A stretch of 14,903 nt of DNA from Enterovibrio sp042096095 (GTDB lineage Bacteria; Pseudomonadota; Gammaproteobacteria; Enterobacterales; Vibrionaceae). Within the stretch, counting starts at the first letter, position 1; the number at the start of each line of letters is the position of its first letter. The stretch covers positions 1 through 14,903 of the forward strand of contig JBELME010000086.1 of assembly GCA_042096095.1 (NCBI GenBank), read 5' to 3'. A program made the translations under genes and the position numbers. Below the pieces are notes generated by a model. That model saw only the letters and a list, made by a program, of their open reading frames with translations. It had not been told where the DNA came from and did not search any database. Shown here one piece after another: positions 1 to 6,520 of this stretch.

Positions 1-1011
1 CTGCCAAGTGTTACCTTTGGTGGTGAATACTGGAAGACCAGATTCAAACGCACGCGCACACAGGCTTTGAAGTTCTGTTGGGATGTTGTAACCGCCAGTC
101 AGAAGCAGGGCACCGATTTCCAGACCGTTCATTGCAGCAAGACATGCAGCAACGATAACGTCAGGGCGGTCTGCTGACGTCACCAGCAGTGAACCCGGAC
201 GGAAGTGCTCAACCATGTTCGGAATAGAGCGTGCACAGAATGTGATGCTCTTAATACGACGTGTGTTGATTTCACCTTCGTTTACGATCTCAGCGTTCAA
301 GTGCGTAGCAAGATCGCTCGCACGTGTTGCAATCAGATCGATGCTCCAAGGCACACAACCAAGAACACGGATAGGGCTAGAGTTAAAGATCTCCATCACT
401 TCCACGTTGGTTGGTTTCGCCGCGTTAGACTCATCAAAGATGTCTGACAGGTCTGGACGAGTGCGGCCTTGGTCATCAACAGGTGCATTGTGCTTGTTGA
501 TGATCAAACCAGAGATGTTCTTGTTCTTCGAACCACCAAAGTTAGATACAGCAACCTCAATGCGCTCACGAAGTTGCGCTGGGTTATCAGTACCTGGGGT
601 CGCGACGAACACGATGTCCGCGTCCAGCGTCTTCGCGATCTCGTAGTTTACTTGGTTCGCAAACGGGTGGTTACGCGTAGGTACTAGACCTTCAATCAGC
701 GCCACTTCTGCATCAGCAGTTGCGCCTTTGAAACGCGCGATGATTTCTTCCATCAACACGTCGTTTTGGTCAGTACGGATAAGCTCTTCAGCTTTTGCCA
801 TGCTAAGTGACGCTGCCACTTTCATGTTGCTGTTTGCTTCGATGATGGTCGACGTCAAGTCTGGCTGGTTGCCACCATCACGAGGTTGCGCGATGGGCTT
901 GAAAAACGAAACGCGAACGCCCTTGTGTTCCATCGCACGCAATACGCCTAGGCTGACACTTGTCAGGCCTACACCAGTGCCGATAGGAATGAGCATGATA
1001 GTACGGGACAC
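1..1011 (-). CDS. pta: Phosphate acetyltransferase, N-terminal part (runs off left edge)
   Basis: Phosphotransacetylase converts acetyl-CoA and phosphate to acetyl phosphate, which AckA turns into acetate and ATP. Only the first 337 codons are present; the catalytic C-terminal PTA_PTB domain lies outside the window. The protein begins VSRTIMLIPIGTGVGLTSVS, nearly the E. coli Pta start, and carries the degenerate P-loop-like region of the N-terminal BioD-like domain at residues 6-22. A DRTGG-type segment (RPDVIVAACLAAMNG) lies near residues 284-298. The frame is open throughout. I chose the GTG at 1011 because AGAGGA sits about 7 bases upstream, the protein start matches the family, and E. coli pta also uses GTG. 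It lies 158 bases downstream of ackA on the same strand, the usual gene order. Confidence 0.96.
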   Translation of the reverse strand, partial: MSRTIMLIPIGTGVGLTSVSLGVLRAMEHKGVRVSFFKPIAQPRDGGNQPDLTSTIIEANSNMKVAASLSMAKAEELIRTDQNDVLMEEIIARFKGATADAEVALIEGLVPTRNHPFANQVNYEIAKTLDADIVFVATPGTDNPAQLRERIEVAVSNFGGSKNKNISGLIINKHNAPVDDQGRTRPDLSDIFDESNAAKPTNVEVMEIFNSSPIRVLGCVPWSIDLIATRASDLATHLNAEIVNEGEINTRRIKSITFCARSIPNMVEHFRPGSLLVTSADRPDVIVAACLAAMNGLEIGALLLTGGYNIPTELQSLCARAFESGLPVFTTKGNTWQ

Positions 1012-1169
1012 AGTTAATTCCTCTTTACTACGTCGGGAGCAAAGCCCGCATAGATGCAGGCTCAGTCAATATGTTCAGTGTGGCAGAGCTTAGTCAATTT
1101 GCTGAAGATCCGCCAAAACTGAAACGACTGACCGAAGCGGTCAGTCGTAAAGTCACGCGTGGTGGGTAA
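1012..1169 (-). other. ackA-pta intergenic region
   Basis: This 158-base gap holds no gene. Its only strong structure is the hairpin at 1124-1148, listed separately. The pta ribosome-binding site (AGAGGA on the minus strand) lies just inside the left end. The gap is longer than is usual for two genes transcribed together, so pta may have extra control or a promoter of its own; I see no convincing promoter. Confidence 0.6.
1124..1148 (-). terminator. Intergenic hairpin between ackA and pta (attenuator or partial terminator)
   Basis: A perfect 11-bp inverted repeat (1124-1134 with 1138-1148) encloses 3 bases. Read on the minus strand it lies about 20 bases after the ackA stop and is followed by TTCAGTTTTGG, a weak and interrupted T tract. 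That favours a leaky terminator, an RNA-processing site or a 3'-end stabiliser over a strong terminator. The stem is directly visible; its role is inference. Confidence 0.55.
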
Positions 1170-2366
1170 TTAAATACCAGCCAGACGTGCGGTATCTTGA
1201 GCGATAACCAGTTCTTCGTTGGTAGAGATAACCATCGCAGGAACACGGCTGCTATCAGTGGTGATAACGCCTTCGCCGCCGAAGCGTGCTTTCAGGTTGC
1301 GCTCTTGGTCAACTTCAACACCCAGTAGGCCTAGACGGTTAAGTACTAGCTCACGGATTGGGCCAGAGTTCTCACCGATACCACCAGTGAACACGATCGC
1401 GTCCAGACGGCCGTCAAGACATGCAGTGTAACCTGCAACGTACTTAGCAAGACGGTGACAGAATACGTCCATCGCGCGCGTCGCTTCTTCTTTAGTGCCG
1501 TAGTTGTCTTCAACGAAACGACAGTCAGACGTCACTTCAGTCAGACCAGCAAGGCCAGATTCTTTGGTTAGCATGTTGTTGATTTCTTCAACGCTGTAAC
1601 CCAGTGCATCGTGCAGGTGGAAAATGATTGCTGGATCTAGGTCACCAGAACGGGTACCCATTACCAGACCTTCAAGTGGTGTCATACCCATTGAAGTGTC
1701 TACAGATTTACCGTTTTTGATTGCACATACAGATGCGCCGTTACCTAGGTGACAGTTGATGATGTTGAGTTCTTCAACTGGCTTACCAAGTTGTTCTGCA
1801 GCTTCTTGCGCGATGAAGAAGTGAGAAGTACCGTGCATACCGTAACGACGGATACCGTTCTCTTTGTACAGTTTGTATGGCAGAGCGTATAGGAACGCTT
1901 CTTCTGGCATCGTCTGGTGGAACGCAGTGTCGAATACCGCTACGTTTTGTAGCTCTGGGAACGCTGCTTTCGCTGCTTCAATACCCACAAGGTGCGCTGG
2001 GTTGTGAAGCGGTGCAAAGCTTGCCGCGTCTTCGATACCTTTAAGCACTTTGTCACAGATCAGTGCAGACTGAGTGAATTGCTCGCCGCCGTGAACGACA
2101 CGGTGACCGATAGCGCCCAGGTTTTCTGCCAGCTCAGGTTTTGAAGCCAGGATGGTGTCAACGATGAAGCTTAGCGCTTCTTGGTGTGCAGCGCCGTTGC
2201 CCAATTGAGCTTCGTGCTTGCCGTCCAATTTCCACTTAATGCGGGCTTCTGGAAGTTGCAGACATTCTGCAAGACCAGTCAGGTGCTCTTCACCTGTTTG
2301 AGCGTCAACGATAGCGAATTTCAGCGATGAGCTGCCGCAGTTAAGAACAAGAACCAGCTTAGACAT
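1170..2366 (-). CDS. ackA: Acetate kinase
   Basis: AckA catalyses acetyl phosphate + ADP to acetate + ATP in the cytoplasm and can run in reverse. The 398-residue length is normal for the family. Hallmarks of the acetate/propionate kinase fold are intact: N9 and K16 in NCGSSSLKF, R89 in GHRVVHGG, D146 in FDTAFH, H178 in YGMHGTSH, the phosphate loop NCHLGNGAS (204-212), R239 in GTRSGDLD, FTGGIGENS (326-334) and E385 in STNEE. These correspond to the known substrate and catalytic residues of the Methanosarcina enzyme. The ATG at 2366 gives the standard MSKLVLVLNCGSSS start; the ribosome-binding site (AGGTAG) is weak. It is divergent from yfbV and followed by pta. A possible ArcA box and a palindromic promoter lie upstream. 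Confidence 0.99.
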   Translation of the reverse strand: MSKLVLVLNCGSSSLKFAIVDAQTGEEHLTGLAECLQLPEARIKWKLDGKHEAQLGNGAAHQEALSFIVDTILASKPELAENLGAIGHRVVHGGEQFTQSALICDKVLKGIEDAASFAPLHNPAHLVGIEAAKAAFPELQNVAVFDTAFHQTMPEEAFLYALPYKLYKENGIRRYGMHGTSHFFIAQEAAEQLGKPVEELNIINCHLGNGASVCAIKNGKSVDTSMGMTPLEGLVMGTRSGDLDPAIIFHLHDALGYSVEEINNMLTKESGLAGLTEVTSDCRFVEDNYGTKEEATRAMDVFCHRLAKYVAGYTACLDGRLDAIVFTGGIGENSGPIRELVLNRLGLLGVEVDQERNLKARFGGEGVITTDSSRVPAMVISTNEELVIAQDTARLAGI

Positions 2367-2419
2367 TTGAGACTACCTATTCGTGTAAAGTAGAGTGTGT
2401 TGATTAACGGGAGAAGAAT

Positions 2420-2429
2420 AGTTAATTAA
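2420..2429 (+). promoter_or_regulatory. Candidate ArcA-P binding box upstream of ackA
   Basis: The ten bases AGTTAATTAA match the classical ArcA-P consensus (A/T)GTTAATTA(A/T) exactly, and the following bases AATGTC partly extend the longer form of the motif. The site lies 54-63 bases upstream of the ackA start. Control of acetate metabolism by ArcA would make sense physiologically. A short AT-rich motif can also occur by chance. Confidence 0.45.
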
Positions 2430-2463
2430 AATGTCACTAACCCTCTCACTAAAACGATGCTAA

Positions 2464-2502
2464 GAAACAAAATATGTTTTGTTTCAAAATTAGCCAATTT
2501 TG
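2464..2502. promoter_or_regulatory. Two adjacent palindromes overlapping a candidate ackA promoter
   Basis: The first palindrome has 9-bp perfect arms, GAAACAAAA and TTTTGTTTC, around TATG (2464-2485). The second has 7-bp perfect arms, CAAAATT and AATTTTG, around AGCC (2485-2502). On the minus strand, TTGGCT (2492-2497) and TATTTT (2469-2474) are 17 bases apart and could be -35 and -10 elements for ackA, so both palindromes would overlap the promoter core. This geometry is typical of a repressor operator. Neither arm is followed by a T run, so a terminator is unlikely. Confidence 0.4.
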
Positions 2503-2813
2503 TCGCGGAATAGATACTTCGCTCTTCGGTCCCTGATCCACAACGCAAAACGCCAGACAGATTTCGTGCCAGCACACCATCATTGGTGATTTGTTGCGCT
2601 GCCGTTCATCCATATGGCGTTTCAGTGGTTGCGAGATAATCAAATCCGAGCAACAATTGATTTAAGTCGGCTAAGGATAGCGATACTTGCTTCAGATAAC
2701 AAAAATTTTTGAGTCATTCTTGATTTTAATTAATTTTTATAAACTTTGTTTTAACATTTGCAGCAGGATTTTAGTCGACGGATCAATGAAATCGCTTGAG
2801 AGGTATGCGCCGT

Positions 2814-3263
2814 ATGAGCAGAAAAACAATCTGGGATAGTTTTCGTGATGGTCAAAAATACATGACGGAATGGCCGATTCGAAAAGAACTCGCGCCCATG
2901 TTTCCTGAAAACCGAGTGATTAAAGCAACCAAGTTTGCTGTAAAAGTGATGCCTGCTGTCGCGGTGATTAGCGTCCTCATGCAAATGGCGTTTAACAACT
3001 ACGCAGGGTTGCCACAGGCCATGATAATTGCTTTGTTTGCATTGAGCATGCCGCTGCAAGGCATGTGGTGGCTAGGTCGACGCCGTGACACCCAACTGCC
3101 GCCTGCACTGGCAGGCTGGTACCGTGAACTTCATGAAAAAATCGTCAGCGAAGGCGGGGCCATTCAACCCATCAAAAGCCGCCCGCGCTACAAAGAGCTA
3201 GCACAAACGCTTAATCGAGCGTTCAAACAGTTGGATAAATCTTCACTAGAACGCTGGTTCTAA
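2814..3263 (+). CDS. yfbV: YfbV / UPF0208 family inner-membrane protein
   Basis: This 149-residue protein belongs to the UPF0208 (YfbV) family, found beside ackA-pta in enterics and vibrios. In E. coli YfbV has been linked to insulating the Ter macrodomain of the chromosome; whether that holds here is unknown. Visible features are the N-terminal motif DGQKYMTEWPIRKEL, two predicted membrane helices (about residues 42-60 and 67-88, the second ending in QGMWWLGRR), and the C-terminal signature KSRPRYKELAQTLNRAFKQLD. I chose the ATG at 2814: the protein then begins MSRKTIWDSF as in Vibrio relatives, with GAGAGG about 10 bases upstream. The upstream ATG at 2805 is too close to that site. It is followed by a terminator at 3314 and so is probably a single-gene unit. 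Confidence 0.93.
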   Translation: MSRKTIWDSFRDGQKYMTEWPIRKELAPMFPENRVIKATKFAVKVMPAVAVISVLMQMAFNNYAGLPQAMIIALFALSMPLQGMWWLGRRRDTQLPPALAGWYRELHEKIVSEGGAIQPIKSRPRYKELAQTLNRAFKQLDKSSLERWF

Positions 3264-3313
3264 CACCTAACTGACCCTGCCTGCCATTGATGGCAATGGA
3301 TCAAACGAAGAAG

Positions 3314-3339
3314 CGCCTTGGGAAACCGAGGCGTTTTTG
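3314..3339 (+). terminator. Intrinsic terminator after yfbV
   Basis: An 8-bp stem (CGCCTTGG with CCGAGGCG, one G-U pair) encloses a GAAA tetraloop and is followed directly by TTTTTG. It lies about 50 bases after the yfbV stop. It separates yfbV from the photolyase cluster, implying the cluster has its own promoter. Confidence 0.88.
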
Positions 3340-3388
3340 TATCTAGCCCATCCCCTTATTCTTGTCGTCCGCGTTGTCTGACGTCTGC

Positions 3389-3461
3389 TTAACCTGCTGA
3401 TGGGTTAAACCATAAATGCTATCGCCTCGTAAGACTTTGTTGAGCATCAATTAAGATCAAC
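3389..3461 (+). promoter_or_regulatory. Candidate regulatory inverted repeats upstream of cry-DASH
   Basis: TTAACC (3389-3394) pairs with GGTTAA (3403-3408) across 8 bases, and GTTGA (3439-3443) pairs with TCAAC (3457-3461) across 13 bases, ending 19 bases before the start codon. Photolyase clusters in this group are often light-controlled by B12-dependent MerR-family LitR proteins. I cannot match these repeats to a known LitR site, and no regulator gene is in the window. Short arms make chance plausible. Confidence 0.25.
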
Positions 3462-3480
3462 AGAGCAAGGTGGCATTAGC

Positions 3481-4824
3481 ATGAACAAAGCCGTGTACTG
3501 GTTTACCCGAGATTTACGGTTGCAAGACAATCCAACGCTGAGTGATGTGCTTCGACAAAGCGATGCCGTCGCCTTTGTTTTTGTTATCGACCCACGCTGG
3601 TTTGAGCAACGCAATCACCACCAAAAGATGATGGGCGCTCACCGGTGGCGTTTTCTGTGTGAATCACTCATGGCGCTGGACGATGAATTGCGCCTGCATG
3701 GCCAGCACCTGATTGTGCTCGAGGGCGATCCCGTAGAGCAGCTCAAATCTGTTCTCATTGAGCACCGTATTGACACGCTCGCATGTGCAAAACAAACCGG
3801 CTGGTTTGAACGCATGCAGTTGGCGCGGCTTGGCGTCGACATTCCGCGGTTGAACATCTTGTCGCATTGGAATAGCACGCTTTTTGATGAGGCGCAGTTT
3901 TCAATAATGGGCGACGTCTTTTCGACATTTTCTCGGTTTAGAAAGCGCGTTGAATCTGCCAACTTCATGCCTTTGGACCCCTGCAAAATATGGCTAGAAA
4001 CCCTTCAGCCCCCGGTGATCGAAAGGTCTAGGTCGTTGCATGATACGCTTTCTCACTATGATGTGTTTACGCCGCCGCGTTCTGATAGGTCATCGCGTTT
4101 TCATGGCGGTGAACAGGCCGCACTTGAACATCTCAACAACTACTTTTCTTCCCATGCACCGCTTAGCTACAAGCAAACCCGAAACGCCTTAGACGATTGG
4201 GAAAGCTCGACCAAATTCAGCCCATTCCTAGCGCACGGTACCGTGTCGCCACGTCAAGTTTGGCAACACCTCAAACGGTATGAGGCCGAGTTTGGAAGCA
4301 ATGAATCCACCTATTGGATTGGCTTCGAGCTGCTGTGGCGAGAGTACTTTCAATGGTTAGCAATAGAGCAGGGTGTCACACTCTATGCCTTCAAAGGCAA
4401 CGCCAAATCAGCCCCGCTAACCAGTCACTATGCTGGGCGCTTCATGAAGTGGGTTAAAGGTGAAACGCCTTTTCCGCTGGTCAACGCATGCATGAAACAA
4501 CTTAAAGAAACAGGCTATTTATCGAACCGAGGTCGACAAATTGTCGCCAGCTGTTTGGTGAATGAGCTCTCTGTCGATTGGCGGTTTGGTGCAGCGTATT
4601 TTCAACAGCAGTTGATTGATTTTGATGTCGCCTCAAACTGGGGAAATTGGCAATACATTGCTGGTGTGGGTGCTGATCCGCGTGGCGGACGCCACTTCAA
4701 TATCGAAAAACAAACTGAGATGTACGATCCCAATGGCGAATACATTCGTCGCTGGCATGGCTATCAAGGAGGAGGCGCATTGGATTCTGTCGATGCGGCA
4801 GATTGGCCCATTTATGACGTGTAA
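3481..4824 (+). CDS. DASH-type cryptochrome / single-strand DNA photolyase
   Basis: This is a flavoprotein of the cry-DASH branch, whose members typically use FAD and a folate antenna to repair cyclobutane dimers in single-stranded DNA with blue light. The 447 residues are near normal length. The N-terminal antenna domain opens with YWFTRDLRLQDN. The FAD domain shows YKQTRN (230-235), TKFSPFLAHGTVSPR (244-258), STYWIGFELLWREYFQW (276-292), the DASH signature TGYLSNRGRQIVAS (344-357) and ASNWGNWQYIAGVGADPR (384-401). By alignment to E. coli photolyase, the flavin-N5 Asn is N386, two electron-transfer Trp are W367 and W390, and the salt-bridge pair is R352/D380. One oddity: the usual VDA motif reads VNA (N335). 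AAGGTGG precedes the ATG by 7 bases. It is the first gene of a probable four-gene cluster; 60 bases separate it from the next. Confidence 0.94.
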   Translation: MNKAVYWFTRDLRLQDNPTLSDVLRQSDAVAFVFVIDPRWFEQRNHHQKMMGAHRWRFLCESLMALDDELRLHGQHLIVLEGDPVEQLKSVLIEHRIDTLACAKQTGWFERMQLARLGVDIPRLNILSHWNSTLFDEAQFSIMGDVFSTFSRFRKRVESANFMPLDPCKIWLETLQPPVIERSRSLHDTLSHYDVFTPPRSDRSSRFHGGEQAALEHLNNYFSSHAPLSYKQTRNALDDWESSTKFSPFLAHGTVSPRQVWQHLKRYEAEFGSNESTYWIGFELLWREYFQWLAIEQGVTLYAFKGNAKSAPLTSHYAGRFMKWVKGETPFPLVNACMKQLKETGYLSNRGRQIVASCLVNELSVDWRFGAAYFQQQLIDFDVASNWGNWQYIAGVGADPRGGRHFNIEKQTEMYDPNGEYIRRWHGYQGGGALDSVDAADWPIYDV

Positions 4825-4884
4825 GTTCGGTTTCGCCGCATCACAGTCCTTTTTTACGCCCACGTCACCGAATGAGGAGGGCGC

Positions 4885-6339
4885 ATGTCGATTTCCGTTG
4901 TTTGGCTAAAGCGAGACCTTCGATTAATGGATCATGTGCCTTTATTGCGCGCAGCAAAGTCGGGGCTGCCTGTTCTCTTGGTGTATTGCTTTGAGCCCAT
5001 GCTCCTTGATGACCCGCATTATGAGGAGCGCCATTGGCGATTTGTTGGCGAATCTCTGAATGACATCCAATCGCGGTTGCCAGACGGCGCGCTCTACATT
5101 TCCGCTGAAGGCGCGTTAGAAACATTGGAAAACCTCCATCAAACCCACGGCATTGAACACCTGTTCTCTCACCAAGAAGTCGGTCTAAACAACACCTTTG
5201 AGAGGGATAGAGCCGTTCAAGCTTGGTGCGATGTGCAAAGCATCCATTGGAATGAAACACCTGTGGGGGCTGTGATACGCGGTTTAACTCACCGAAAAAC
5301 GTGGGACAAACATTGGCAGAAAGTCATGCGCGCGCCCCAAGCTGATTGCGATTTATCCCGTGTGTCTTGGGCAACATCACGCGCTGAAACCTTGCCAAAC
5401 CGTGTGGAACAATACCTTCATCCGACCATAAACGCTGAGCGCTTCCAACGCGGTGGCGAAGCCGCAGCATGGCAAACCCTGAACGGCTTCTATGAAGACC
5501 GAGGGAAGGATTACGCCTATTCGTTATCAAGTCCGACGCTGAGTCAAACGCACTGTTCTCGCATCTCACCGTATTTGGCATGGGGGAATGTGAGCCTTCG
5601 TCAGGTATACCAAACTGTGCTCAAACACTGGAGTGTGCCGGGGTGGCGACGCTCGTTGGTGGCGTTTAGTTCGCGTTTACATTGGCACTGCCATTTCATT
5701 CAAAAATTCGAGAGCGAATCCAGCATGGAGTTTCAGCCTGTCAATCGTGGTTATCTCGCGTTACCGCGCATCACGGGGGACGTTGCGCAGCAGCGGCTAA
5801 CCGCGTGGAAAGAAGGGAAAACGGGCTTTCCTATGGTGGATGCCTCCATTCGTTGCTTGCAAGCCACGGGGTATTTGAATTTCCGTATGCGCGCCATGTT
5901 AGTCAGCTTTTTGTGCCACCACCTCGCGTTGGATTGGCGGCATGGCGTTCAGCATCTTGCGCGCGTTTTCCTCGACTTTGAACCCGGTATTCATTACAGC
6001 CAATTTCAAATGCAAGCGGGCGTTACAGGGATAAACACGATCCGTATTTACAACCCTGTAAAGCAGGGGGAAGAAAAAGACCCTGATGGCGTGTTTGTGA
6101 AAACCTGGCTGCCTGAACTGGCCGAGGTGCCAGTGCCACTTGTGCATTCCCCTTGGCTGCTGTCACCCATGGAACAAATGCTGTACGCCGTGAATATCGG
6201 TGAAGACTACCCCGCGCCCATTGTCGATTTGAAGCAAAGCTACGCAGAAGCGCAAGCGCTACTTTGGAGCTGGAGAAAGTTGCCCGATGTACAACGTGAA
6301 GCGCATCGCTTACTCAAACGGCATGTGAGACCAGATTGA
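4885..6339 (+). CDS. Divergent cryptochrome/photolyase-family protein, function unclear
   Basis: A 484-residue flavoprotein of the photolyase superfamily (COG0415 type). The antenna domain starts VVWLKRDLRLMDH; the FAD domain shows ISPYLAWGNVSLRQVY (227-242), SRLHWHCHFIQKFE (263-276), GKTGFPMVDASIRCLQATGY (311-330) and RIYNPVKQGE (387-396) with the DPDG segment that follows. It is neither a standard class I CPD photolyase nor DASH. By alignment to E. coli photolyase, the flavin-N5 Asn (N378) is H370, W382 is F374 and W306 appears absent, while W359 (W351) and the R344/D372 pair (R336/D364) remain. I recall relatives with the same LDFEPGIHY-type motif in other bacteria, so this is a conserved family and not decay; substrate and activity are unknown to me. 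GAGGAGGG lies 3-4 bases before the ATG at 4885. It sits in the photolyase cluster, 19 bases before the DUF2256 gene. Confidence 0.88.
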   Translation: MSISVVWLKRDLRLMDHVPLLRAAKSGLPVLLVYCFEPMLLDDPHYEERHWRFVGESLNDIQSRLPDGALYISAEGALETLENLHQTHGIEHLFSHQEVGLNNTFERDRAVQAWCDVQSIHWNETPVGAVIRGLTHRKTWDKHWQKVMRAPQADCDLSRVSWATSRAETLPNRVEQYLHPTINAERFQRGGEAAAWQTLNGFYEDRGKDYAYSLSSPTLSQTHCSRISPYLAWGNVSLRQVYQTVLKHWSVPGWRRSLVAFSSRLHWHCHFIQKFESESSMEFQPVNRGYLALPRITGDVAQQRLTAWKEGKTGFPMVDASIRCLQATGYLNFRMRAMLVSFLCHHLALDWRHGVQHLARVFLDFEPGIHYSQFQMQAGVTGINTIRIYNPVKQGEEKDPDGVFVKTWLPELAEVPVPLVHSPWLLSPMEQMLYAVNIGEDYPAPIVDLKQSYAEAQALLWSWRKLPDVQREAHRLLKRHVRPD

Positions 6340-6358
6340 AAGAATGGGCGGATATTGA

Positions 6359-6520
6359 ATGAAGAAAAAAGACTTGCCGACAAAGATGTGTGTCGTGTGT
6401 CAGCGTCCGTTTACGTGGCGCAAGAAATGGGCACGTGTGTGGGATGACGTGAAATATTGCTCGAAGCGCTGCGCAGGTCAACGACGCGCAAAACCCGAAT
6501 TTTTAGCGAGAACAGAATGA
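6359..6520 (+). CDS. DUF2256 family small zinc-ribbon-like protein
   Basis: A 53-codon gene, easily missed. The protein starts MKKKDLPTKMCVVCQRPFTW and carries two CxxC/CxxxC pairs (C11/C14 and C34/C38) with the conserved W20, W24 and W28 and a basic tail. This matches DUF2256, a family of roughly 40-60 residues with no established function, often found in photolyase neighbourhoods. The four cysteines suggest a structural zinc site. The start is the ATG at 6359, with GGCGGA about 6 bases upstream. The stop TGA at 6518-6520 overlaps the next gene's ATG (6517-6519) as ATGA, so the two are probably translationally coupled. This supports a real gene and a role linked to the FeS-BCP photolyase. 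Function is inference from context only. Confidence 0.87.
   Translation: MKKKDLPTKMCVVCQRPFTWRKKWARVWDDVKYCSKRCAGQRRAKPEFLARTE

Larger units (their letters stand above)
2367..2813. other. Divergent control region between ackA and yfbV
   Basis: About 450 bases separate the two divergent start codons. The ackA side (2367-2502) carries an ArcA-like box and two adjacent palindromes, listed separately. The middle (about 2503-2690) shows no gene I can support. The yfbV side (about 2700-2760) is very AT-rich, with TTGATT and TATAAA-like hexamers badly spaced (12 bases), so I cannot name a yfbV promoter with confidence. Confidence 0.6.
3264..3480. other. yfbV to cry-DASH intergenic region
   Basis: This 217-base gap contains the yfbV terminator (3314-3339), a short hairpin before it (CCATTG/CAATGG, 3284-3299), an inverted repeat TTAACC/GGTTAA (3389-3408), a second loose repeat GTTGA/TCAAC (3439-3461), and the cry-DASH ribosome-binding site AAGGTGG (3467-3473). 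I cannot identify a convincing sigma-70 promoter for the photolyase genes here. Confidence 0.6.

Noticed and set aside
2449..2643. 64-codon minus-strand open frame upstream of ackA
   Set aside because: It has no recognised domain, no clear ribosome-binding site, and its end overlaps the palindromes and putative ackA promoter. More likely a chance frame in a control region.
2720..2743. TTGATT and TATAAA as a yfbV promoter
   Set aside because: The hexamers are only 12 bases apart, too close for sigma-70; other pairings in this AT-rich stretch are equally weak.
6457..6516. Upstream in-frame extension of the FeS-BCP gene
   Set aside because: The extra 20 residues are basic, lie inside the DUF2256 gene in another frame, and the ATGA overlap plus family alignment favour 6517.
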